A stretch of 64,000 bases of DNA, taken from positions 3,304,501 to 3,368,500 of the forward strand of contig NC_050471.1 in the NCBI RefSeq assembly GCF_013373865.1, given 5' to 3'. Positions 12,233-23,811 of the stretch are shown here, one piece after another. The DNA comes from Monomorium pharaonis. Taxonomy: Eukaryota; Arthropoda; Insecta; Hymenoptera; Formicidae. The notes under the pieces were generated by a model. The model saw only the letters and a program-made list of their open reading frames with translations, made no database searches and was not told the DNA's origin. The number at the start of each line of letters is the position of its first letter. The first letter of the stretch is position 1. The position numbers and the translations under genes are program-made.

Positions 12233-13350
12233 AGGGAAGTGGTTTCCAAGCGCGGTTACGTGTGCGTATGTCCGACGCGAGACACGGGATTACGAGTACG
12301 ACTCACAGGTATATCGATTTTATTGCTCTACGCGATCGTAGTTCCCTCCCGTCGTGGACACGCTGGTGCCCCGCGTGGGTAACGTCAAAGAAACGTAAAT
12401 TTAACCGGTTCGAATAGCGGTGATTTATGTCCGCGTAGATGCGGTGGGCGTACACGTTTTGCGGATCTACTGATACGTGTTGCGTAAATTATATCGACTT
12501 TATTTGCCAGCGATCTCTCTCAAAAGACCGAGTCGAAACGAGGAACAGTGTCTATCGAAGCTTAGACAGCGCCGATAAACCGTATTGAAATTCAACAGAC
12601 AAAGGTTGACGAAGTGACAGTCTATATTTATGAAAAATAATTTGGTAATAATAATCGAACCTAAATAATATTACCAAGCTTTGATAAAATTGTTTCAATT
12701 ACATAGTCAGTATATTAATATAACCAATTATTTAGTGATACTTAGTAACCAATTGATTACAGGTTTTTGTTGCTATTAATACAATCACTAAATATTTGAT
12801 TAAACGTGTAAAAGAAATTATTTCATCGAACATCGATTATTACTACTAAATTCCTTTTTATATACAGTGCACTTCGATCGAAAATTTAAGGAGCGGCGTT
12901 GCGAAGAGCAGCGTAATTTGAAACATCGCAATTTATAATCTTTAAAACAGAAGGATCGATCGTGGGACGAAGATGCGACGGGGCCCCTCGGCGTTGTCTC
13001 GCGCGAGCAGCGCCGTAACTCACGTCTTTTAGAAAGGATAACGCGAGCACTTCGAGAGCTCGGCTGAGAGAGCGCGCGCGATCTGCCGAGAGAGCCCTTG
13101 ACGCCGAGAGATATCCCGGCGACGTGTAAATCATGGGGCATAAACTGCATTCCGGCTGTTAAATTACTTTGCTGATGCGAGTCGACGGTATCGCGAAACG
13201 GTCCGCCTACGCGCCGCGGACCGAGTCCGCCTCTCTTACGTACACGTACACGCGTAAATATCCCTCTAATGGATATATGTAACGGCGCGCGATTGTATCA
13301 TATATTTCAGTCTATCGAGGTGGTTGACAAAAAATTACCGTAGGGTCATT
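12233..13350. other. non-coding stretch, nothing recognised
   Basis: GC-rich sequence around 12250-12550 and 12890-13250 flanks an AT-rich block at 12600-12860. Open frames in the GC-rich part are short, overlapping and unlike known proteins. Confidence 0.4.
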
Positions 13351-13611
13351 CCCTGGTAGCCAAAAACATTGGCGCAATATTGAGAAGCAATGTAAAGACA
13401 ATTTTCCCAATGTTGGTCTAATATTGTAAAATGGACGCTTCATCTTATTTAATCAATTTGTCTAAGCGGCAATATTGGACTAATCAATTGCATTCTAATT
13501 TGGAGCCAATATTTTATGACCAATATTAACGTTACATTGGAAAACAATGCATTCTCCCATATATTCAACCCATATTAGTCTACATACTGCCAATGTATTT
13601 TGCTACTGGGG
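13351..13611 (+). mobile_element. MITE-like element, CAATATTGG family, full-length copy 2
   Basis: A 261-bp element whose ends form terminal inverted repeats. The left end reads CCCTGGTAGCCAAAAACATT. The right end, read on the other strand, is CCCCAGTAGCAAAATACATT; both continue GGC. The interior is rich in CAATATTG and CCAATGTT words. ATT lies immediately outside both ends, a possible 3-bp target duplication. The element aligns in reverse orientation with 2740-2998. No open frame, so transposition would depend on a transposase made elsewhere. Confidence 0.65.
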
Positions 13612-14518
13612 ATTGTATGAGCCTTCTCGTCGTTAATCCCATTACGTCGTTTCACAAACACACAAACGCAAGATACAACTACATATTTATATGTGAATAC
13701 TCGATTACATTAGATTTATTATTAGTACATTATACATAAAAGAGCCATAGATGTATGAATTATGGATTTTGATTTCTTTCTTTATGGATATACTATATTT
13801 TTATATCTCTATCTATGGATTTTGATTTCTTTGAATTATCTCAGCAGATCAGTTTTTATCTGCATTAATATAGTGCAATGTTTAGTTACCGAGAAATAAA
13901 GTCGCGCCGCTTTAGAAAGCCACTATGCCCCAACATTGACGACCTTCTTCCACTGACCATCACCAAATTGTCACGTTATTCTAACGTAACTGATAATGTA
14001 AATGAGGTGGCGTCACTAGACGTTTATGCAATTTCGTATTCATCCGTCAGATCGCGAAGTCATCGTTTACGGATACACTGGTTACGTGAATTCCAGCTAT
14101 ATTTCCAGTATTTCAATTAATCGATGATTTACCATGAGAGGTAATACCATGCCTACCGCACCCTTCGCTATTCGATTTGAATACTCGCTCCGTTAGCACG
14201 TGGTCAGACGCGGCTATTTCCATAAAGTGAGAGATCCTCTTTCCGAAAAAAAAAAAAAAACGAGCAACGATGCGCGAAGGTCGAGTTATTGATTTCGTCG
14301 CGGCTTGCAATTTTTACCTCTCTATTTTTACTGTTTTTTTTTTCACGTATACATATATCGGCGCGTGCAAATCGGAATTATTCGAAAGACCACCGTCCGT
14401 CATCGTGACCAATCGTCAATCCCGTGATCCAGCGACGGACTTAAGACACTTGTAATTTTCGGTTAACGTCCAGTTGACGACAGGAACAGATAAGCCCGAT
14501 CTACACTACATAGATGTA
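13612..14518. other. non-coding stretch, nothing recognised
   Basis: AT-rich to mixed DNA with a near-repeated phrase, ATGGATTTTGATTTCTTT, at about 13761 and 13817, and A/T homopolymers near 14250 and 14335. No coding signal. Confidence 0.4.
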
Positions 14519-14701
14519 GTAAGCCTTTACAAGCCTTTTGCTTTCTGTGACATTAATTAGCTTTAAACTTCGAATTATATAATAATAGAGGTCGGACCAG
14601 GTTGCCTAAAGCTCGGGGACTATAGGCAGCGCCGGAAGTTTTTTGTTGGAAAAAAGAGCTGTCACAGTTGACAGCTTGGAGCAAAAGATTAAAAGGCTTA
14701 C
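14519..14701. repeat. imperfect inverted repeat element
   Basis: The left arm AGTAAGCCTTT...AGCCTTTTGCTTTCTGTGAC (14519-14551) is complementary to the right arm GTCACAG...GAGCAAAAG...AAAAGGCTTACT (14661-14701), with a small insertion in the right arm. The spacer is about 110 bp. Probable degraded fold-back or MITE copy. Confidence 0.4.
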
Positions 14702-15356
14702 TCGGGTCTAAGGAAACCTAGGCCGAGCAACGGCATTCACGAATCTCTCACGAAAAGATCGAAATTTCTTCTTTCTTACTATCTCCCATCTTAATCTGTC
14801 TCGCGATCTTTCTCGCGGGAAACGAAACGATCCCCCCTCCCGATTCCCGTCGCCGTCGCCTCGTTAACCGATGGGAACAGATTTCTGATTGCGTCCCCCT
14901 CGGTTGTTGCCGAACGCCGTCCGCGGTGCACACGGTGCAACCGAGCACCTCCGGGCGCGGATTTCGCAAAGGACCATTTCCACGCCGAGCCCGTCGTGTT
15001 ACCGAAATATTGCCAACAATATCGTTAGAGCATTCTCCTTTGTTTCGGATCCATCGGCGCGGCGGCGTCGCGTCGCGACGAATCCGATTCGGCCCAGGGA
15101 TACGCGATCGGGATCACGACCGGCGACGATGGTCACTTTCGGATTTCGCAAAATCCTGGGTTTCGCTTTCGTCGGTTCTGTATTTCTCGCGGAAAGCCCT
15201 ACTCGACACGATCGCGATGACATTTCGTCAGCGAGATCGAGCGGCGATTCCCGGAGAATCGCGCGAGCGAAGACGCGGCTGTGGATACCCTCACAATCAG
15301 CTGTTGCCACTTGTAATATGTTATTACGTAAACTAAATCGGCATAACTAAACAGGC

Positions 15357-15460
15357 ATAAGCGGATTTGCCAGCAGGCATACAAATCGGTTGCTGCGGAG
15401 CAAACCGCTTCGCTACTTGAGAGCCTCCTAATTGTTTTGTCCATTTGCAAATCCGCTTAT
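15357..15460. repeat. 14-bp perfect inverted repeat enclosing a second short stem
   Basis: ATAAGCGGATTTGC at 15357-15370 is exactly complementary to GCAAATCCGCTTAT at 15447-15460. Inside, CGGTTGCT (15387-15394) pairs with AGCAAACCG (15399-15407) with one bulged base. Transcribed from either strand it could fold into a nested hairpin. It does not fit a tRNA (no A-box or B-box, no acceptor and T-arm layout). It may be a transposon remnant or a structured RNA. Confidence 0.4.
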
Positions 15461-17931
15461 CTCTCGTAATAAAGTTTATATCTACACCTGAGTAAATAAC
15501 TGCAATCCGAGTCGTAAATCAACCGTTGAACCGACACGCGCACAATTGTCTAATAATCTCGCAATTATTAACTCTTTTTAAATCCAAAGTTGTCCAATTA
15601 ACCCAGTAACTTTTTGCTTGTTTTTTTTTTTCCAACCAACCAGCGGCGATAGATCTCCCTGTTTGGTCGATCGGTATTTTTGACTGACGTCTCGCTGTAA
15701 TAAATCAAAGTCTTGGCAAGATTCGAGCGAGATCTTCCGGTGACAAAATTTTCTCGGAATAAACCACGAGTTTCCCGAGAGACTCGCCGTTTCGCAAGGG
15801 TTTTCGACGAAATTACTCGCCGGCGCGCTCGACTCTATCCAAGCTCGGCCTGGCCACTGCCGCGGTGAAGTTTCGCAAATCGGTCGTTTCGCATGCGAAA
15901 CCGACCTACCGTGCTACCGGATTGCAAAAGGTCTCTCCTCCCTCCCTCCCGGACAGAAGGAGACGAACGTGCAGAAACGCCCGCGGGAGATTCCTGCATT
16001 TGGGAACCGTCGTCGCCGCCGTCATCGTCGTCATCATCGTTGTGTCGCGGGAACGTTTCTTGGGGGAAGAAACCTCTCGCGGATAATTATTGTATTATGC
16101 AGACGCATTTAATTACACTTATACACACGTAAACGAAGCGGCGCGCACATGCACTCTCAGACACGTACGTACACGATTCTTCACTCGAATATCGTAAATC
16201 TCATAAACGAGATAATTATAATGACTCGTTTACTCTTACCACTTTTCTTAGACTTGAATGACTATGACGTGACGGTAAGTTCGAGAATGCATTCATTAAA
16301 ATCATAATTAACTAATATTTCATTTGAGTAATACTTCCTCTCTTTATGTAGAAACGTATTTGTGGAATTTCCTAAGTAAAATTTTAGGAAAAAATATCAA
16401 TTAAAATTATTTTCAAAATACTGTAATTATTAAAATAATCACATTGCGTTTTTTTAAATGACTACTTATTGACTTCTTATGATATTAATTTTTTGTATTT
16501 TTACTAATAATTTATTCTAATATCTCGATTTTACGTAAAGATTTATTCCTCGAGTTTTTGTCCGAAGAAACAAAACTGTAAACGACACTCGTGTAATCGG
16601 ACTATTGACGACTCAAAAAACAGAAAAGTATGAATTCTATTGCCAAGAAAAGCGATTATTCAGTTTACTTTTTTCTACTAATAGATAAAACGATTGCCTT
16701 CAATAAAGAATATTTTCTTGATAATAGTCTTAAAATATACTTATCTCACAAATGTTAGAAAAAAAATTCACTATTGTATACTTGAAAAAAGAATTTCTCT
16801 CTTTCGAATATTATAAAATGAAATCGAGAAAAAGTTAATATTCTTGATTAAAGTATTAAATTATTAAAATTCAAAATATACTATGCTTTGAATAAATTTG
16901 AAATGCTTGTAATAAATTTGCGATAAATTTGCAGATACATAAACTTATGAATTATTTAAAATAAATAATATTTACTTAAAATTCAAGTACGTAAATTTCT
17001 GTATGTATGTTACGTACCTAGAAGTTAATTGTAACTAAATATTACGTGTTTCAAGTAAATAACGAACGTATTTCAAGACTATTATCAAGAAGGGGAACTT
17101 TTTTGCAAGGATAACCGTTACTTAAAGGAAGAAAACGAAAAAAAAAAACCCCGAGCGATTGCTTTTCTTAGCATGAGAATGACATCCGATTTTTCCGTGT
17201 GTACGGGCGCTGCTGGAAAGAAAGGTGCGCTCGTGCGTCTCGGCGCGCAACATCGATCGCCCATGCGAGACATTCCTGTCAGTCAGCCGTGTAAGTATCA
17301 AGGCGGCGCGGACGGGACGCCGAGAACTCTTCGAGAGGGAGCATAGCGCTGCTACCCTCGGGCGCACCCCGGGGGACCGGCGGGCTCGCGATTTCCGCGT
17401 GTGTGCCAGTTATTCAACGGCTCGGACATTACGTAAACTGACATTTTCACAGCTAGCACGAGCGAGCGAGTAAGCGAGCAACTTCTTTCCCGGGCCGTGC
17501 GAACCCTTTCGAAAGAGAGAGAGAAAAAAAAAGGGACGCCGCGTCAATAAATTCTGTCCTGTCGCGCGAGAATGCGCGCGATCAATTCTCCGTCGATCCG
17601 ATCGCGCAGGGTGATCAATCGAAATGCTCCGTTAGCATTTTTTTAATTCTGCTATAAGATTTAAAAAAATCTTATGAAACGTTTTATGAATTCTTCACTC
17701 TGAAGAACCGATTCTAACGCGACTGCGCGCTGAGAGTAATATGTGTTTGATGAACAACATTGGCGTTACTTTTCAAGAGTGGTAAATGACACTTGTTTTT
17801 TAACTATCAAAGCGCGCGAGCGAAGGAGAGGCTCGGCTGCATCTTACCGTGCACCACCTTTAACGCGCGCGTGTAAACAGCAAAAAACAGGTGAAGAGAC
17901 GCGTAATAAAAAAATCAGGTAACAAACTCAC
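15461..17931. other. non-coding stretch, AT-rich centre
   Basis: GC-rich at 15700-16080, strongly AT-rich at 16200-17100, GC-rich again from 17150. No gene recognised. If the start exon at 17983-17932 is real, this is the 5' part of its first intron. Confidence 0.4.
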
Positions 17932-17983
17932 CGACTCTCGACACCACCGCCAGAATCAGCAGCACGCTGCTCACGATTATCAT
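17932..17983 (-). CDS. probable start exon of a secreted or membrane protein (rest not found)
   Basis: Read on the minus strand, an ATG at 17983 opens MIIVSSVLLILAVVSRV and then meets a strong donor, G|GTGAGTTTG, so the exon ends after one base of the next codon. The 17 residues are almost all hydrophobic, as expected of a signal peptide or signal anchor. The sequence upstream (18000-18250) is GC-rich and promoter-like. No downstream exon with the needed phase was recognised in the 17.9 kb to the left, so the gene may have a very long first intron and continue outside the window. The candidate exon at the left edge has the wrong phase to be the next exon. The product is unknown. Chance occurrence is possible, since the call rests on one short exon. 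Confidence 0.4.
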
Positions 17984-19274
17984 CTTCCCTCGCTTGGTCG
18001 CTGACGTCCAGGAAAATAATCACGACGTAGCGGCGCGTGTCGGCCGAAGACCCAGAGGGAAAGAGGGAGGGATGATCGCGCGCGCGCGGACTCTCGCACA
18101 CCCCGACCGCGAAGTTAGGCGCGAAACCGGCGCGGGAATTTGAAATTCGCTCGAGCGTCCCCCTCGGCGCGGGGAAATCTCCACCGGACGACTCGGTTAC
18201 CCGCGGACTGACCTCGCGGGTCGATCCTCACTCCGAATCTCCGTTGTTCCCTTTTTGGGGGGAGTTTCTTTTTAATTCCCTTCCTCTCCCCTTCTCTTCC
18301 CTCCGACGAGCGAGCGAGCGAGCCTACGTGAGTGCCGCAGCAGCAATGCAGCGCCGTTTATTCGGAGAGCCGCGAATGCGCCATGGACGTCGCAGAACGT
18401 ATGCTACGGTCACGAGGAGAGAAAGGTGACTGCGGGTATATACGCGAGGCGTGCACGATACCGCCTGTCTTCATGGCATAGTCACCTTTCTAGCAGAGCG
18501 GGCAACAAAGAAGGGAGCCCCCGCGGTTGCTCGTATACCCACCACCGCCGCCGCGCGAACGAACCGTTGCCCACCACCTCGCGGGTATACGGTAGAGAAT
18601 ACGTTCGCAATCACCGCGGGGATGGAGTGGGGACCATCACCGGGTAGTGGACACACCGCGCCGGCCGCCTCGAGCTTTCCTCGCTTTACCGCGCTGCATC
18701 GTTAACCCTGAATCCATTCCCGGTTCCCTGTAGCTAACAATAAGGTACAATAAGGGTGGCGGGGGTTGCAACTTCAGCCCGAGTAGCGAGATTCCCGCGA
18801 GATTTCTTGCCAGCGAGCTTAGCTGAAAACAGATAGAATTCTGCAGTAGAAACCTGCGAATTGAAATAAGTAGATAATTATCGATAAATATCATGGATCA
18901 CTTTCACCAACTCCGATTAACCTATCGGTTAACCGGAATTGATCGTAACGACACTATATAACATACATAAATAAAAATTATTATTATTAGTTGAAATATT
19001 TCTGCATCTCGAAAGAGTCGACGTCGCAAAATTTACAATTAAATAAATTTAAGGCTTCATGGGATTTACTATTGAATAATTGATAAAATTAATCAAAGTT
19101 CACACCTTCACACAAATAGTGTTTTGTACAAAACAGTTTATTTTTTTCCCCATATAAAATGACTAATACTATATCTTATTACCTTATATTATTTTCTTTC
19201 CGCAATACGATTATATGGAAAATGTTTAACAGATCGGAACCGTCGCTTCATATCGGATAGAATCAAAGTATCTG
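17984..19274. other. GC-rich putative promoter region then AT-rich spacer
   Basis: The 17984-18800 segment is CpG-rich with short CG and AGCG repeats and fits a promoter and 5' leader for the minus-strand start exon. From 18900 the DNA becomes AT-rich. Open frames around 18244-18700 on both strands have no recognisable product. Confidence 0.35.
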
Positions 19275-19333
19275 CGGCCACTGCGTAGGACTTTTCTTTG
19301 TCTTTGTACGAAGATTACGCTTGTCAGTGGCCG
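19275..19333. repeat. short hairpin-forming sequence
   Basis: CGGCCACTG (19275-19283) is exactly complementary to CAGTGGCCG (19325-19333). Just inside, CGTA pairs with TACG across a small bulge, giving a 59-base hairpin. It lies about 1.8 kb downstream of the ttv stop codon, possibly in a long 3' UTR or beyond it. It is short for a miRNA precursor, so only the inverted repeat is certain. Confidence 0.35.
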
Positions 19334-21132
19334 GTTAATTGGAACGATTGGAACATATTTGATTAAGATTGTTCATCGAGCGATCAAAGAGGATAGAGAT
19401 TTAGCCTATCAATTTCTATATACACCCAAATACTAATTTACATTTATCAATTGATATAACAACTCAAGAAATCAATCCGTATATGAACAACCGCTGGAAT
19501 TAATGACGAGCACAAAATTTTCCAAGGTAATAAGAACTTCAATTAACTCGCAGTCGCTTTTGATTCTAACGCATACGCACACCTCACCAAGTTGCGGAAA
19601 TATATTATGCATAAAATTACAGAGCTTCTTCATTATCCCTCTCGAATGATTATGGAACGCACGATAGAAAAGAAAACATATCACATATATAAATAGCTTT
19701 TCGTGTTTAACACACGCATGCAGATGCCACATTATTGTACAATCCTTCTAACCGAGGGATTACATGTTATTTCTCTCATCGTGTAACAATGTATATCGGT
19801 GTAAACGACTAGATATTGTTGCGACGCCTTGACAAAAAGAAATTTTCTCTTTCTTTTCTTTTTCTTTCATGTTCCTGAGAACTCGGCAGTACTCGAATAG
19901 ATATGCTGAACTAAATAGATATGTTGATCGAATTGGTTAAATTCTCATGAACCATTGTCATTTTGAATCGGGTAGAACGTGATCACAGAGTAAAACAATG
20001 CAGCATACGCAATAGTATGCACATAAATAATTGTGCACAGATAAATTGACAGAATATCTCCTCGGATATAAAATTTGATCCGCTTCAAATACATGAACTA
20101 TTTTAAAAAGAGAAAAGGGTAAAGGGGGAGAACAAGAGGAGTTAGTAAGGCGACGCTTAAAATCATACTATATAAAAATTATTTGATAGTAAGAAAAATT
20201 GATATCAATGATTGCATTAAACCCTAAACATCTTTACAATTGTTTTAAATATAAACAGATCTTGTTTGCACCTCGCCTCGATACAAACATCGACTTTCAC
20301 GTCGTCACTATCAAAGCACTTGACGAAGTCTGCTCTAAAACTTTACGAATTTCTTACGTATCTCGAATCTAAGAATTACATGAAATACATTTATTCAAAT
20401 AGAAAAACATTTGCAAATTTCTATGATTAAAAATATCATTATACATACAAATGCAATATTTTTTCCGCTTCTTCTTTTCCTCTTCATCTGCAAGATAATC
20501 CGTACAAAAACACGCGAATCTCAGAAAAATTCGATTTTTCTTTTGTCAATCAAACCGCTGAAATAATTTCAATGGCCAGTACGTAAAAAATTTAAATGTT
20601 TCTTAAATAACTTTTTTTTTATCAATAATTATGAAACAATTTGTATGTACATCGATTAAATGCTGACCCGCAGTTAGCGTAATAGTTGTGCGAGACCATC
20701 GTCAAATATAGAAACGGCTCTACAATTTGTACAAAATTACTCGCAAATAAATCGCAAGGATATCACCATGTATCCTTGCTGAATAACGGACTTTGATTTG
20801 CTTTACTCGACAACATCGATAGCCTAATATGGCATAGCACGTGAACGCGCAAATGTTCCCTGTACATTAATATATGCGCATTCGTACGACAATGGCGGTA
20901 GATCTGTTTCTTTTAGCTATACTTATTGCACTTGCTTACAATTCTCCGCTCTTTCCTTTCCATCTTCGAAAATTCTATTACATATCTTTTCTGATCCTAT
21001 TTTCGTCATAAGTGCAGAAAAGATATAAGTGCGCTAAAAGAAGTAGGTCTAGTATTGTACACGGAGATTTCGCGTTATCAGGCGCGCTTGAAAAATTAAA
21101 TAGTCACGCGTAATCGAGCAGAGTATACAATT
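19334..21132 (-). other. ttv 3' flank, possible 3' UTR
   Basis: AT-rich DNA with no recognisable gene. Read on the minus strand from the ttv stop, a candidate poly(A) signal AATAAA (TTTATT on plus) lies near 20390-20395 and another near 19137. These would give 3' UTRs of about 0.75 or 2 kb. Which one is used cannot be told from sequence. Confidence 0.4.
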
Positions 21133-23811
21133 CTAATTACTAACTAGTTCAATTTGCCTATACTTCTTGCGCAAATTGCTCACGGAATCTTTGAACAGAA
21201 CGGGATCCAGTCGCATGTTAGATCGCAACAGTGGCATATACCCGAAGACAGCGACAAACGTATTCATGCATGTTTGTCGCTGTATGAAATGATCCGGGTC
21301 GTTCCATGGCGATCTGAAATCCAAGATGTAAGGATTAATAATACAGCAGTATAAATATCGGCTTGTTGAATATAAATACCGTATACACGATCTCGATGAA
21401 AGCACGACGATACCTACCTAATTCCGGCTACCGTTGTATCTTTGTACAGCTTTCGCTGCGTCACTTTGATGGGCGGCCTTCGAGTTACATGACTCACCAG
21501 GAAATTCATGAGTATATCCTCGCAATTCTGCGATTGTTCTACGGTCTTATGGAGGGTCGAGCTCAATAACTCGGTATATAGAGTATTATAATAGCGGTGA
21601 TAAAAAGCAGCACCGGTGAGAATGATACTATAGTCGTTTGTCCACTTACTGGTATAACCCCAGGAACGCTACAAACACAAAAGCCAGATTGAGTTCGATT
21701 ACGAAACAGTTTACAGACTGGACGGATGTCATTTAACGCTGGCTGCAACACCTACCTTTGAGTCATCCCAATAATGAGACCTCGCTGGATACCCTACTAT
21801 TCGATCAGGAAACGATCGCCAAACCGTAAAAGCGAAATCAATTTCGTCGGTATTTAGAGTGGCGTCCTCGTCGAGCGACAATATGGCACTAGTTTTGATT
21901 AACGGATGAGGATAAAAACGTTGAGATATGCCATCAACTGCGACAACGTGAATTGACGCTCTGATACCTTGCCAACGTGGTTTTCTTGGCACCGGAATGT
22001 CCGAATTCCACATAAGTATTATCTTGAACAAAATAATTTATTATGACACGTATCGTGCAAAGATATCGTAAAATTCGCAGCAAGGAAAAATAATTAAAAT
22101 GATAAATAAACAATAAACAGGCTTACCTTATCTAGATATTTGCTTTTCGCGAGACTCCTAAGTAAACGATAAAGTACGGCGGTGGATCCCAATTGTGAGT
22201 AAATTATGGCAGTGAAAGTGTTACCAGGATTACTGTTTGAAAAGGGAAGTTCCTGCTGGCTATCGGCGAATTGCGGTAAAATTGCCAATGCTCCGGGATT
22301 GGTATTCCAAACTATTCTTTCCCGCGCACCTTCCCATGGTAAACGTTCGCGAATATTCTGAATTAACAATTATGATTAATAAAAAATCAAATATAAGATT
22401 TTAACAAGTTTACAATGAGGCTCGACAATTACCTCGAACACGGTGAACACAATTTTTTCGATGGAAGAAAAATATCTCTCCCATAAAAATTGGGTCTGCT
22501 GTCTTAGTTTAAGAATTTGTACATTGGATACGGATCTCAGTATGTCTGGAATCTGTAAGTTTCGCGGAATTTAATCATCTGCTTTGAAACAAAGTAACAT
22601 TTAAATTCGAAATATATACACACGAATTTTCACTTACTTGGAGTAATAATCTCTCGTCGGAGAATATTACAGCCTGGGTCCAATCGATACGCTCGTGAAA
22701 CGGCAGAGCCCAACCGTTACTTAAAATAACTGGAATACATCCCGATCTTAGAGCTTCTAGAAACCGAAAGCTACCTAATCGTCGTCCTCGCGGAACCAGA
22801 CAAAACGTAGCATTCATCAATAAAATTTCATAGTCGTATCTGTAAAGGGAGAAAGACGAGATTACATTTTGTCTTAAACAACATTCGGCAGTTAAATAAT
22901 TCAGGCCTCTTTTTTTCTACTTACGTATCGTACTCTTGATTATCCTGCTGACAGTGTTCGTCCTGTAATTCCCTCCAGGCCTTTCCGTGACGGCAAGTCG
23001 TAACAAACACCAAATCTTTGCCATTGTGTAGATGATAGAGAGCATTTCTCGTCTCAGATCCAATGCCGTGCACGTATCGTTTTCCCTTAAAAGCTGCCAC
23101 ATATTTCTTATTATTGGGAAAATTATTCTCTAACGCCTGGCCGAGCTCTCCACCACGCTCCGAATGTTGTTTGGCAAACAGAGGTATCGATACATCAAAG
23201 TCCGGTCTGTGTCTAAAGATGGACATGCTGGCCTTAGCGAGCATGGCGTAACCCACGTCGAAAGCCAGCGACTCTTCCGCATAATCGGGCCATGTGCCGG
23301 AGTACAAGTTAAATATCAGATGATTTCTCCCGTTATTCCAATATGGCAGGTGCAACAGTTTCGAGGGTAGATTGTGTACAAATTCAGTGGACAAGGGATC
23401 TCTATCTAACGTATCCAGGGCTAAGACAAATATACATGCTCGTGCCGGGTCCGACGTGTAATATCTCGACTCCGTGATAACGTTTAATATTTTTTGGTAT
23501 AGTGGACTTATTACATCCTCGACCGGGTAAACGTACACGGTGAAACCTTGCTTGCACCTAGTGAAGTCGAAGCAGGTCTCCATGCGACATTGCCGTGTAC
23601 GCTGCGACATAGCCACCAAAGACCCGCTGGATGTCTTTAAATCTTTGTCATAGAACTCTTCGTTTAGACTTAAATATGAAGGCAATCGCTCGTAAGGCAA
23701 CTGAGATCTGCCTGTCCATTTTTCGCTTTTTAAACGATATCCGCCGAAATAGCAATAACCAAGAAACGCGCATGTTACGAACAATAATAGATAGCGTTTC
23801 TTGGCTTGCAT
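21133..23811 (-). CDS. ttv: Exostosin-1 / tout-velu, heparan sulfate co-polymerase
   Basis: EXT1 family members are Golgi/ER type II membrane glycosyltransferases that add alternating GlcA and GlcNAc to heparan sulfate chains, usually as a complex with EXT2 (sister of ttv). Seven coding exons join in frame to 711 aa: 23811-22925, 22839-22638, 22552-22433, 22357-22127, 22022-21759, 21668-21418 and 21313-21133. Human EXT1 is 746 aa. The start is the ATG of MQAKKRYLLLFV, giving a short cytoplasmic tail and a membrane anchor at about residues 6-25. The exostosin (GT47) domain runs from about residue 88 to 380, and the GT64 domain from about 478 to 700 with the metal-binding acidic motif SLDEDA (DED 531-533). 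Diagnostic family stretches include NATFCLVPRGRRLGSFRF, RIVGYPARSH and WGYTSKWTNDYS. All junctions have GT/AG borders. Loss of ttv in Drosophila blocks Hedgehog spread through heparan sulfate failure (established knowledge). No defect is visible. Confidence 0.96.

Noticed and set aside
14889..15350. 153-codon plus-strand frame
   Set aside because: An overlapping plus frame and a minus frame are equally open over the same GC-rich stretch. No family resemblance or good splice sites.
15357..15460. tRNA gene
   Set aside because: No A-box or B-box, no seven-base acceptor stem with a T-arm at the right spacing; only an inverted repeat is present.
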